11,314 nucleotides of DNA, taken from positions 1-11,314 of the forward strand of contig CANGHQ010000023.1 of NCBI GenBank assembly GCA_947453585.1, written 5' to 3'. The stretch is from Burkholderiales bacterium (GTDB taxonomy: Bacteria > Pseudomonadota > Gammaproteobacteria > Burkholderiales > Burkholderiaceae_C). The translations under genes were made by a program, and so were the position numbers. The notes under the pieces are model-generated. The model ran no database searches. It was not told the DNA's origin and saw only the letters and a list, made by a program, of their open reading frames with translations. Positions within the stretch are counted from its first letter, which is position 1. The number at the start of each line of letters is the position of its first letter. Below are positions 1-6,011 of the stretch, in pieces.

Positions 1-63
1 CCGCAGAAGTCAAACCGCTAAGCTGCGGCTCGTTTCAGGATCCGGCGCCGCTGGCGGCCGGGT
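1..63. other. Intergenic region after tatC; possible 3' end of a convergent gene
   Basis: On the minus strand nothing downstream of the tatC stop has a start codon or a credible reading frame. On the plus strand, frame 1 reads six sense codons (PQKSNR) and then TAA at 19-21. That could be the tail of a convergent gene entering from the left, but six residues cannot identify it and chance is a fair explanation. The segment also holds an inverted repeat, ccgcag at 1-6 and ctgcgg at 23-28 (perfect 6-bp arms, 16-nt loop), and the distal copy of the tandem repeat described separately. No clear T-tract marks a classical intrinsic terminator. Confidence 0.3.
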
Positions 64-88
64 TCAGGATCCGGTGCTGGCAGCCGGG
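34..88. repeat. Imperfect tandem repeat spanning the tatC stop codon
   Basis: Two adjacent copies lie head to tail at 34-62 (29 bp) and 63-88 (26 bp). Both start ttcaggatccgg and end in similar ggcrgccggg sequence. Aligned, they differ by a 3-nt indel and two transitions. Read on the minus strand, the proximal copy encodes the last TatC codons (PAASTGS, stop). The distal copy would encode NPAASGAGS plus stop in a different frame, because the 29-nt offset between copies is not a multiple of three. The pattern fits a local tandem duplication of the tatC 3' end. Assembly or sequencing error is unlikely because the copies have diverged. Confidence 0.8.
42..87 (-). terminator. Paired GC-rich hairpins at the tatC 3' end (candidate transcript-end structure)
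   Basis: Each tandem repeat copy can fold. On the minus strand, 87-71 pairs CCGG with CCGG and, after a bulged C, TGC with GCA at the base of a very small loop. Positions 61-42 pair CCGGC with GCCGG and, after a bulged C, GCC with GGC around a 3-nt loop. The two structures share the same architecture despite sequence differences. The proximal one overlaps the last TatC codons. No U-run follows, so a classical Rho-independent terminator is not supported. They may stabilise the 3' end, assist Rho-dependent ending, or be a side effect of GC-rich sequence. Confidence 0.3.
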
Positions 89-870
89 TCTTGGGCCGGT
101 TCTGCGTCGGGCGCCTGGGTGTGGCGGATGAAGATTTGCGCCGCCCAGATGCCGAGCTCGTACAAGATGCACATCGGCACCAGCAGCGCCAGCATGGACA
201 CCGGATCAGGCGGCGTTACCAGACCGGCAGCCGCAGCAGCAGCCACAATAAAGTAGGTGCGAAACGCCTTCAGCTGCGCCAAGGTCACCACGTTCATGCG
301 CGCAAGTATCACCACCACAATCGGCACCTCAAAGGCCACGCCAAAAGCGATGAACATGGTGATGACGAAATCCAAATAGGCCTCAATATCGGGGCTGACC
401 GACACCGAGGCCGGCGCCATTTTCTGAATGGCCGGAAAAGCCTGGCCAAAGACAAAAAAGTAGCAAAACGCCGCGCCCGCGTAAAACAGCACTGTGCTTG
501 CCGCCACCAGAGGCAGCACCAGCTTTTTCTCGTGCTTGTACAAGCCCGGCGCCACAAAAGCCCAGACCTGGTACAGGATCCAAGGGAGCGCCACAGCAAT
601 CGCCGCCATCACAGACACCTTGATCGGTACCAAAAAGGGCGACACCACGCCCACCGCAATCATTTTGGAGCCCTCGGGCAGCGCACGCACCAAAGGCATG
701 GCCAACAAGTCGTACAACTTGGACGGACCCGGATAGAACACCAGCACCGCGAACACGGCGGCAATGCCGTAGATCGCGCGCAAGAGCCGGTCGCGCAGTT
801 CAAACAAGTGCTGTACGAACGGCTGCTCGGTGCCCGCAAGTTCGTCGTCTTTGGAGCCGGAGTCGTTCAT
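64..870 (-). CDS. tatC: Sec-independent protein translocase subunit TatC
   Basis: TatC is the polytopic inner-membrane core of the twin-arginine translocase. With TatB it binds RR signal peptides of folded proteins and then recruits TatA. The 268-residue product is a normal length and has about six hydrophobic segments. The N-terminal cytoplasmic HLxELRxR motif (H21-R28) includes E24, equivalent to E. coli Glu15 at the signal-peptide site. The first cytoplasmic loop has APGLYKHEKK (E114, equivalent to Glu103). FEVP follows at 180-183 and TPPD at 219-222. The start at 870 is chosen because its ATG overlaps the tatB stop as ATGA and matches the usual N-terminus; an upstream in-frame start at 957 would lie deep inside tatB. 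The Shine-Dalgarno is weak, so coupling to tatB is likely. The Ala/Pro/Asp-rich tail ends inside a tandem repeat. Confidence 0.97.
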   Translation of the reverse strand: MNDSGSKDDELAGTEQPFVQHLFELRDRLLRAIYGIAAVFAVLVFYPGPSKLYDLLAMPLVRALPEGSKMIAVGVVSPFLVPIKVSVMAAIAVALPWILYQVWAFVAPGLYKHEKKLVLPLVAASTVLFYAGAAFCYFFVFGQAFPAIQKMAPASVSVSPDIEAYLDFVITMFIAFGVAFEVPIVVVILARMNVVTLAQLKAFRTYFIVAAAAAAGLVTPPDPVSMLALLVPMCILYELGIWAAQIFIRHTQAPDAEPAQDPAASTGS

Positions 871-1325
871 GGATTCACTTTGGGTGGCCGAAAGCGCGCC
901 ACGCGGGCGGCGCCTGAAAGGGCCTTGGTGCGGGTGCCGGAGCGGGCTTTGTACCAATTGGGGGTGGCGCTGATTTTGCTGCGCCAGCGCTTCTTGGGCT
1001 GCTGGTGGACGGAGTAGTAAGGCAGCGATACCGCCTCTTGGCCCGAATAGGTCGCCGCCGACCAGGTTTTTTGCACCTCTTCAGCGCTGCTTTGGATGGA
1101 TGTTTCCACCGCTTGGGCGGCGGATTCCATCGTGTCCTTCATTTTGCGCAGCTCTTCGAGGTCAATCGAGCGGTTGACCTCTTCTTTCACGTCGGCCACA
1201 TAGCGGCGCGCGCGGCCCAAGAGCGTGCCCAGGGTTTTTGCCAGACCCGGCAGCTTTTCCGGGCCAATGACGATTAGCGCAATACCGCCAACGATGGCGA
1301 GCTTGGTAACACCGATATCAAACAC
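867..1325 (-). CDS. tatB: Sec-independent protein translocase subunit TatB
   Basis: TatB pairs with TatC in the receptor complex of the Tat pathway. The 152-residue product begins MFDIGVTKL, has one N-terminal transmembrane helix (about 5-21), the TatA/B hinge GPEKLP (21-26), then an amphipathic and helical region (about 27-90). The MFDIG start separates it from TatA. The start codon is GTG at 1325-1323, with only a poor Shine-Dalgarno, 44 nt after the tatA stop; this fits lower TatB than TatA synthesis. Position 8 is Lys where E. coli TatB has Glu8. The last 45 or so residues are rich in Arg and Lys and hold several aromatic residues, unlike the acidic, Pro-rich tail of E. coli TatB. From memory both traits recur in Burkholderiales. 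The stop overlaps the tatC start (ATGA). Confidence 0.95.
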   Translation of the reverse strand: MFDIGVTKLAIVGGIALIVIGPEKLPGLAKTLGTLLGRARRYVADVKEEVNRSIDLEELRKMKDTMESAAQAVETSIQSSAEEVQKTWSAATYSGQEAVSLPYYSVHQQPKKRWRSKISATPNWYKARSGTRTKALSGAARVARFRPPKVNP

Positions 1326-1369
1326 TAGAAATCCGTCGCTGCTGCGCTACTGCGTTCATCCAAGCGCAT

Positions 1370-1606
1370 TCAGTGCTTGGCTTTGGCTTCAACGTCAATC
1401 GTTTCCTTGGCCGCCGTGGCATTGGCCGCGACTTGCTGCGCAGGAGCCGCTGCGTCAGCAGGCTTTTCGCCACCGTCTTTCATGCCGTCTTTGAAGCCTT
1501 TGACAGCGCCACCGAGGTCAGCGCCAATATTGCGCAGCTTCTTGGTGCCAAAAATCACAACGATGATGACCAAAAATATGATCAGGTGCGTGGTTGATAA
1601 ACCCAT
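1370..1606 (-). CDS. tatA: Sec-independent protein translocase subunit TatA
   Basis: TatA is the multimeric pore- or membrane-weakening subunit of the Tat translocase. The 78-residue product has a single N-terminal transmembrane helix (about 5-19), the diagnostic FGTKKL hinge (19-24), an amphipathic helix (about 25-44, with GxxGxxxKGFK spacing), and an Ala-rich, charged cytoplasmic tail. FGTKKL and the absence of MFDIG distinguish it from TatB. His7 sits where E. coli TatA has Gln8. The ATG at 1606 is preceded by an almost perfect AGGAGGA four nucleotides upstream, the best ribosome binding site in the window. That agrees with TatA being needed in large excess over TatB and TatC. It is the first gene of tatABC and follows the HIT gene by 65 nt. 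Confidence 0.96.
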   Translation of the reverse strand: MGLSTTHLIIFLVIIVVIFGTKKLRNIGADLGGAVKGFKDGMKDGGEKPADAAAPAQQVAANATAAKETIDVEAKAKH

Positions 1607-1671
1607 ACGTTCCTCCTAATTAGTAAATAGAATTCTAGTCGCCGCCGCGTATCTGCGTATGCCGGCAGCCC
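1607..1671 (-). promoter_or_regulatory. AT-rich spacer before tatA, possible internal promoter
   Basis: This 65-nt gap between the HIT stop and tatA is one of the longest in the gene string. Its tatA-proximal part (about 1611-1640) is clearly AT-rich against GC-rich surroundings. On the minus strand TAGAAT (1637-1632) matches five of six bases of a sigma-70 -10 box, but the hexamer 17 nt upstream is a poor -35. An independent tat promoter is possible but not shown; the AT bias may only keep the strong ribosome binding site unstructured. Confidence 0.3.
1611..1617 (-). promoter_or_regulatory. Near-consensus Shine-Dalgarno of tatA
   Basis: The minus strand reads AGGAGGA immediately before ACGT and the tatA ATG. 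By eye, none of the other genes in the window matches the anti-Shine-Dalgarno sequence as well; hisC (GAGG) and hisB (AAGG) are the next best. It fixes the tatA start and predicts efficient tatA translation. Confidence 0.85.
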
Positions 1672-2073
1672 TTAACCGCGCAACCAGGGGCGCGCGCCAC
1701 CCATGATGTGGAAATGCAGATGGCGCACCTCTTGCCCGCCCTCAACGCCGGTATTGGTTACCAAGCGGTAGCCGCCCTCGGGGTAGGGGTTGCAACCCTC
1801 TTGCAAAGCCAGTCTGGGCACTAGGGCCATCATGCGGCCCATCAGGCCGACATGGGCCTCGGTAATGTGCGCCATTGATGCGATGTGCTGCTTGGGGATG
1901 AGCAAAAAATGTATTGGCGCCCAAGGCGCAATATCATGAAAGGCATAGAACTCGTCGTCCTCGAACACGGCGCGCGAGGGAATTTTCTTGGCCACGATCT
2001 TGCAAAACAAGCAGTTCGGGTCGTGGCTCGGCGCGTGGCTGGCGTCGTGCGGGGAAGAAATGGGGGTATTCAT
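1672..2073 (-). CDS. HIT-family (HINT-like) nucleotide hydrolase
   Basis: Histidine-triad proteins of the HINT branch hydrolyse AMP-linked phosphoramidates and related nucleotide conjugates in the cytoplasm. The 133-residue product has the CLFCKI segment (C21, C24) typical of HINT N-termini, then IPSRAVFEDDEFYAFHDIAP, the substrate-pocket region with LLIPKQH (57-63), and the catalytic triad HLHFH (His118, His120, His122, with His120 the expected nucleophile). The extra N-terminal 17 or so residues, rich in His, Ser and Pro, precede the core. The ATG at 2073 is chosen because the longer frame up to 2238 runs through hisE and looks like out-of-frame translation. No clear Shine-Dalgarno is seen. 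It sits 37 nt after hisE; a hisE-HIT-tatABC order is familiar in betaproteobacteria, but a functional link to histidine synthesis is not established. A family-level call only. Confidence 0.93.
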   Translation of the reverse strand: MNTPISSPHDASHAPSHDPNCLFCKIVAKKIPSRAVFEDDEFYAFHDIAPWAPIHFLLIPKQHIASMAHITEAHVGLMGRMMALVPRLALQEGCNPYPEGGYRLVTNTGVEGGQEVRHLHFHIMGGARPWLRG

Positions 2074-2110
2074 GGGGTGCGGACGGCCGGCAAAAGTAAA
2101 TAAAGGGCGC

Positions 2111-2506
2111 TTAGCCACCCTGGGCGTCGCGCAGCAAAGCCTTGCGCAGGGCTTTTTCTTCAATGCCGCTGGTGCCCGCACGGCGTTCCAGCTCCGCCAC
2201 CACGTCAGCGGGCGACAAGTCGTAGTGCGCCAGCGCAATCAGGCAGTGAAACCAGAGGTCTGCCACTTCATTGACGATTTTTGCTGGGTCGCCGCCGTGG
2301 TCCGCGTCTTTGGCAGCCATCACCACTTCGGTGGCTTCTTCGCCAATTTTCTTCAAAAAGGCGTCTGGGCCCTGGTGCAAGAGGCGCGCTACGTAGCTGG
2401 CGCCTGGGTCGCCCCCGTTGGCGGCCTTGCGGCTTTCGATCACGGCGGACAGACGTGCCAAGGCGTCTTGGGACAAGGGGTTCAGGGCAGGCGCTGGGGC
2501 AGTCAT
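2111..2506 (-). CDS. hisE: Phosphoribosyl-ATP diphosphatase (HisE)
   Basis: HisE removes pyrophosphate from phosphoribosyl-ATP to give phosphoribosyl-AMP, the second step of histidine synthesis. The 131-residue product carries the all-alpha MazG-like signature: KKIGEEATEVVMAAK (52-66, with E56, E57 and E60 as likely Mg ligands) and NEVADLWFHCL (79-89, with E80 and D83). An N-terminal Pro/Ala-rich segment of about 10 residues and a 10- to 20-residue C-terminal tail flank the core. The ATG at 2506 follows the hisI stop by four G:C pairs and lacks a clear Shine-Dalgarno, so translational coupling to hisI is likely. HisE and HisI are separate here, unlike the fused HisIE of enterobacteria. Confidence 0.96.
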   Translation of the reverse strand: MTAPAPALNPLSQDALARLSAVIESRKAANGGDPGASYVARLLHQGPDAFLKKIGEEATEVVMAAKDADHGGDPAKIVNEVADLWFHCLIALAHYDLSPADVVAELERRAGTSGIEEKALRKALLRDAQGG

Positions 2507-2510
2507 GGGG

Positions 2511-2900
2511 CTATTTGTAGATGGAGTCGGGATTTTTCAAGACCGGGTCCACCGCCTGCCATTGGCCGTCTTTGAGGACGCTAAAAAAGCAGCTGTGGCG
2601 CCCGGTGTGGCAGGCGATCCCTGGAGTATGCCCTTGCTGGGTGACGGTCAGCAGCACCACGTCGGTGTCGCAATCGACCCGGATTTCGTGCACCACTTGC
2701 ACGTGGCCGGATTCTTCGCCCTTAAACCACAGCTTGTTGCGCGAGCGGCTGAAGTAGACGGCGCGGCCGAGTTCGGCGGTTTTTTGCAGCGCCTCGCGGT
2801 TCATCCAGGCAAACATCAGCACGTCTTTGCTGCCCTGCTCTTGCGCAATGGCGGGCACCAGGCCCTGCGCGTCCCATTTGATCTCGTCCAGCCAAGCCAT
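2511..2900 (-). CDS. hisI: Phosphoribosyl-AMP cyclohydrolase (HisI)
   Basis: HisI opens the adenine ring of phosphoribosyl-AMP to form ProFAR, the third step of the pathway. The 129-residue product has the family's metal-binding features: VDCDTD (75-80, with D76, D78 and D80 as probable Mg ligands and C77 as a probable Zn ligand), and ACHTGRHSCFF (96-106), whose C97 and C104 are the other Zn cysteines. MFAWMNREAL (29-38) and VYFSRSRNKLWFKGE (48-62) are characteristic substrate-side segments. The ATG at 2900 lies 2 nt after the hisF stop, with a weak GGA upstream. Length is normal for a stand-alone HisI. Confidence 0.97.
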   Translation of the reverse strand: MAWLDEIKWDAQGLVPAIAQEQGSKDVLMFAWMNREALQKTAELGRAVYFSRSRNKLWFKGEESGHVQVVHEIRVDCDTDVVLLTVTQQGHTPGIACHTGRHSCFFSVLKDGQWQAVDPVLKNPDSIYK

Positions 2901-2902
2901 AT

Positions 2903-3685
2903 TCAGTCCAATCGCACGGGAATGCCACGCGCGGCCATGCGCGCTTTGGCCTGGCCCACGGTGAATTCGCCGTAGTGAAAAATGCTCGCCGCCAGCACCG
3001 CATCGGCGCCGCCAATGCTCACGCCGTCGGCCAGGTGGTCCAGCGTTCCTACGCCGCCTGAGGCGATCACTGGCACCGGCACCGCGTCGGCCACGGCGCG
3101 TGTTAATTCCAGGTCAAAGCCGCTCTTGGTGCCGTCGCGGTCCATGCTGGTGAGCAATATCTCGCCCGCACCGCGGCGCGCCATCTCGGTGGCCCAAGCC
3201 ACCGCGTCCAAGCCAGTGTTTTGGCGCCCACCGTGGCTAAACACATCCCAACCCGGGCCGCGCAGTTGCAGCGCCTCGCCCACGCGGCGCTTGGCGTCAA
3301 TGGCCACCACAATGCACTGGGCGCCGTATTTGTGCGAGGCGTCCTCAATCACCTGGGGCCGGGCAATGGCGGCCGAGTTGAAACTTACCTTGTCGGCCCC
3401 GGCGTTGAGCAGGCGGCGCACATCGTCCACCGTGCGCACGCCGCCACCTACCGTGAGCGGAATAAAGACCTGCGAAGCCACGGCCTCGATGATGTGCAAA
3501 ATCACGTCGCGGGCGTCGCTGGTGGCGGTGATGTCCAGAAAAGTCAGCTCATCGGCGCCCTGCTCGTTGTAGCGGGCGGCGATTTCTACCGGGTCCCCGG
3601 CGTCGCGCAGCTCGACAAAGTTCACGCCTTTGACCACGCGCCCACCGGTCACGTCCAGGCAAGGAATGATGCGTTTGGCCAGCAT
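2903..3685 (-). CDS. hisF: Imidazole glycerol phosphate synthase cyclase subunit HisF
   Basis: HisF uses ammonia from HisH to convert PRFAR into imidazole glycerol phosphate and AICAR. The 260-residue product is a (beta-alpha)8 barrel beginning MLAKRIIPCLDV, with catalytic D11 and D130 (VVAIDAK), the first-half phosphate site near GGGVRT (80-85), DKVSFNS (98-104), MDRDGT (181-186), and the second phosphate site IASGGVG (207-213). The ATG at 3685 is used because it gives the canonical N-terminus; the frame stays open to 3853, but that extension lies inside the upstream gene and does not resemble HisF. The start is 2 nt after the upstream stop, with AGGA inside that gene's last codons, so coupling is expected. 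The mutarotase-like gene separates it from hisA. Confidence 0.97.
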   Translation of the reverse strand: MLAKRIIPCLDVTGGRVVKGVNFVELRDAGDPVEIAARYNEQGADELTFLDITATSDARDVILHIIEAVASQVFIPLTVGGGVRTVDDVRRLLNAGADKVSFNSAAIARPQVIEDASHKYGAQCIVVAIDAKRRVGEALQLRGPGWDVFSHGGRQNTGLDAVAWATEMARRGAGEILLTSMDRDGTKSGFDLELTRAVADAVPVPVIASGGVGTLDHLADGVSIGGADAVLAASIFHYGEFTVGQAKARMAARGIPVRLD

Positions 3686-3687
3686 AG

Positions 3688-4548
3688 TTAGGCGTCCTGC
3701 AGTACTTGAAAACGCTGCCAGCCCTGCCAATTGGCAGCAGCCGCCACGGTGATGGGCGACATCACCTGCGCCGCCTCTACGCACACAAAGTGAGAAAACC
3801 CGTCGGCGGGCAAGTCGGCCATGGCTGCGCATTTGTCGCGCCCGGGATTCCACACCACGCTGTTGGCCCAGCTCGGGCTCTGGCTGATTTCCAGGCGATG
3901 CGCGCCGTCTTGCAGCGCCAAGGCGCCGGGTGCGGCACCGTAGACGCGGTCAAATTCGCCGTCAAACTGCAGTTCGGCTGCGGCACTGGTGTGGCTATCG
4001 GTCAGCGCGTCCCACTCGGGCTGGCCTTGCAGGCCGTGCAGGCGCGCTTGCGCAATGTCGTCCACCGCCAGGTAGCTGTGCAAAGCGCCAGAAAACTGCA
4101 GGGGCCGGGTGTCGATGTTGTGCACCGACAGCGTCAGCGTCAATGCGCCCGGCGCCAGCGCCACCCGCAGGCGGGCATCAAAGCGCGGCTGCCACAGGGC
4201 CAGGGTTTGGGCGCTCCAAGTCAGCGTCAAATCGAGCTGCACTTGCTCGTCTTGCACTTTGGCCTGGCCGGCCGTCCAGACGCTGTTGCGGGCAAAACCG
4301 TGCTTGGGCAGGCTGCCGCACTGGTTGAACTGGGGAAAACACACCGGTACGCCGCCGCGAATGGCGCTGCGGCCGTCCCACACATTGCGCGGGCTCAAAT
4401 AAAGGCGCTCACGGCCGGCTGCTTGCCAAGACACCACGTGCGCGCCCTGCAAGGCCACCCACAGCGTGTCGCCATTGGCCAGCGTGAGGCGGCGGCCGGC
4501 TTGGCCGTGCTGGGTTTCGCTGCGGCACAGCGCGCCGCCGTCAGCCAT
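3688..4548 (-). CDS. D-hexose-6-phosphate mutarotase / aldose-1-epimerase-like protein (YeaD type)
   Basis: The 286-residue product resembles the YeaD branch of galactose-mutarotase-fold enzymes, which interconvert alpha and beta anomers of hexose phosphates. The signature GGVPVCFPQFNQCG (65-78) is followed by PKHGFARNSVW (81-91, with catalytic-type H83 and substrate-phosphate-type R87), then ALHSYLAV (155-162, with H157), VVWNPG (231-236), and FVCVEAA (254-260), whose E258 is the expected general base. All expected catalytic positions appear intact. The ATG at 4548 overlaps the hisA stop in the 8-base string ATGGCTGA. An in-frame upstream start at 4632 would overlap hisA by about 90 nt with a low-complexity leader, so it is less likely. 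It is not a histidine enzyme, yet it sits in tight coupling between hisA and hisF. The substrate cannot be read from sequence; a general aldose epimerase is the alternative. Confidence 0.85.
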   Translation of the reverse strand: MADGGALCRSETQHGQAGRRLTLANGDTLWVALQGAHVVSWQAAGRERLYLSPRNVWDGRSAIRGGVPVCFPQFNQCGSLPKHGFARNSVWTAGQAKVQDEQVQLDLTLTWSAQTLALWQPRFDARLRVALAPGALTLTLSVHNIDTRPLQFSGALHSYLAVDDIAQARLHGLQGQPEWDALTDSHTSAAAELQFDGEFDRVYGAAPGALALQDGAHRLEISQSPSWANSVVWNPGRDKCAAMADLPADGFSHFVCVEAAQVMSPITVAAAANWQGWQRFQVLQDA

Positions 4549-5281
4549 TGATTTCGTCAGCGCGGGCTTGTCCAGCAGCAAAGTCGAGGTCGCCGGTGTA
4601 GATGGCGCGGCCACAGATGACGCCTTCGACACCCTCGTCTTCTACGGCGCACAGGGCTTCGATATCGGCCAGATTGCTCAGGCCGCCCGAGGCGATTACC
4701 GGGATCGACAGGGCCTGGGCGAGTTTGACGGTGGCGTCAATATTGATGCCGCTGAGCATGCCGTCACGGCCGATGTCGGTGTAAATAATGGATTCAACGC
4801 CGTAGTCTTCGAACTTTTTGCCCAAATCGACCACGTCGTGGCGGGTGAGCTTGCTCCAGCCGTCGGTGGCAACTTTGCCGTCGCGGGCGTCCAGCCCCAC
4901 GATAATGTGGCCGCCAAAGGCGGTGCAGGCGTCTTGCAGAAAACCGGGGTTTTTGACGGCTGCGGTGCCAATGATGACGTAGCGCAGACCGGCGTCCAGA
5001 TAGCGCTCGATGGTGTCGAGGTCGCGGATGCCGCCGCCGAGCTGCACATCGACTTCGCTGCCGACTTCCTTGAGGATCTTGCGGATCGCCGCCTCGTTTT
5101 TGGGGTGACCGGCAAAGGCGCCGTTCAAATCCACCAGGTGCAGGCGCCGTGCGCCCTTGTCCACCCAACTGCGCGCCATGACCGCCGGGTCTTCGCCGAA
5201 AGTGGTGGATTGGTCCATATCGCCCTGTTTGAGGCGAACACAGTGGCCGTCTTTGAGGTCAATCGCAGGAATTAACAGCAT
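4541..5281 (-). CDS. hisA: Phosphoribosylformimino-AICAR-phosphate (ProFAR) isomerase HisA
   Basis: HisA performs the Amadori rearrangement of ProFAR to PRFAR, the fourth step of histidine synthesis. The 246-residue product is a (beta-alpha)8 barrel paralogous to HisF. Key points are MLLIPAIDLKDG (1-12, with catalytic D8), HLVDLNGAF (48-56), QLGGGIRD (80-87, first phosphate site), VGLDARDGKVATDGW (128-142, with D131), YTDIGRDGM (167-175, with D169), and IASGGLS (196-202, second phosphate site). The ATG at 5281 gives the normal N-terminus and lies 43 nt after the hisH stop, without a good Shine-Dalgarno. The TGA overlaps the start of the mutarotase-like gene. A dual HisA/TrpF (PriA) function is not expected in this lineage. 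Confidence 0.97.
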   Translation of the reverse strand: MLLIPAIDLKDGHCVRLKQGDMDQSTTFGEDPAVMARSWVDKGARRLHLVDLNGAFAGHPKNEAAIRKILKEVGSEVDVQLGGGIRDLDTIERYLDAGLRYVIIGTAAVKNPGFLQDACTAFGGHIIVGLDARDGKVATDGWSKLTRHDVVDLGKKFEDYGVESIIYTDIGRDGMLSGINIDATVKLAQALSIPVIASGGLSNLADIEALCAVEDEGVEGVICGRAIYTGDLDFAAGQARADEING

Positions 5282-5324
5282 GGTGCTTTAGCGGTGGATG
5301 AAGAAATAAAACGTGGATTTGCGA

Positions 5325-5981
5325 CTACGGGTTCCAGCGCAAAAAGTTGCGGTACAGGGTCAATCCCTGTTTGGCGCTTTTTTCTGGATGGAACTGGGTG
5401 GCAAAAATATTATCACGCGCAATGGCCGAACTAAAGCGCGAACCATAGTCGGTTTCGCCCACGCTGTGGCGCGTATCGGACGGTTTGGCGTAATAACTGT
5501 GCACAAAATAGAAGTAACTGCCGTCGGGCACCTCGCCCCAGACCGAGTGCGGCGCGCCGCCGTGGTTATTGCGCCACACCTGGTTCCAGCCCATTTGCGG
5601 CACCTTGAAGCGGCTGCCGTCGGCCTGGATCTGGCCGGCCAGATCGAACTTCACCACCTTGCCGGGCATCAGGCCCAGGCAAGGCGTGTCAAGTTCTTCG
5701 CTGTGGTCGAGCAGCATTTGCATGCCCACGCACACGCCCATGAGTGGCTTGTTGGCGGCGGCGTGCAGCACGGCGGCCAGCATGCCCGAGTCGTGCAGCT
5801 CGCGCATGCAGTCGCGCATGCCGCCCTGGCCGGGCAGCACCACGCGCTCGGCGTCCATCACTTCTTGGGGCGTGCGCGCCCAGACCGCTTGCACGCCTTC
5901 GTGTTCGGCTGCGTGCATCACGGCCTGCGTGACCGAGCGCAAATTGCCCATGCCGTAATCAACGATGGCGACTGTTTTCAT
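5325..5981 (-). CDS. hisH: Imidazole glycerol phosphate synthase glutaminase subunit HisH
   Basis: HisH hydrolyses glutamine and channels ammonia to HisF in the heterodimeric synthase. The 218-residue product is a class I glutamine amidotransferase. It starts KTVAIVDYGMGNLRSV (2-17), has the oxyanion strand PGQGG (50-54), the nucleophile motif GVCVGMQML (82-90, with C84), the interface-region Y/F-rich FYFVHSYY (157-164), and the catalytic dyad partners in QFHPEKS (196-202, with H198 and E200). The ATG at 5981 is chosen over the adjacent in-frame TTG at 5984. It follows hisB by 30 nt and has no obvious Shine-Dalgarno. The oxyanion strand reads PGQGG where many homologues have PGVGA; the gene otherwise looks intact. 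Confidence 0.97.
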   Translation of the reverse strand: MKTVAIVDYGMGNLRSVTQAVMHAAEHEGVQAVWARTPQEVMDAERVVLPGQGGMRDCMRELHDSGMLAAVLHAAANKPLMGVCVGMQMLLDHSEELDTPCLGLMPGKVVKFDLAGQIQADGSRFKVPQMGWNQVWRNNHGGAPHSVWGEVPDGSYFYFVHSYYAKPSDTRHSVGETDYGSRFSSAIARDNIFATQFHPEKSAKQGLTLYRNFLRWNP

Positions 5982-6011
5982 CAAGTGCGACGCAGGAACA
6001 AAGAGTCAGGG

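Noticed and set aside
1001..1008. An octamer equal to the E. coli Chi sequence inside tatB
   Set aside because: Chi specificity differs among bacteria, and this octamer is common by chance in GC-rich DNA.
91..1017. A 308-codon plus-strand open frame antisense to tatC and tatB
   Set aside because: The His/Arg/Gln-rich product shows no domain, whereas tatC and tatB are unmistakable on the minus strand.
1628..1637. Perfect 10-bp palindrome tagaattcta before tatA, as an operator
   Set aside because: It is short, AT-rich and single in the window; chance and the AT-rich ribosome-binding spacer explain it. No known regulator site matches.
4466..5275. A 269-codon plus-strand open frame antisense to hisA
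   Set aside because: Reverse complement of a conserved barrel enzyme; no independent support.
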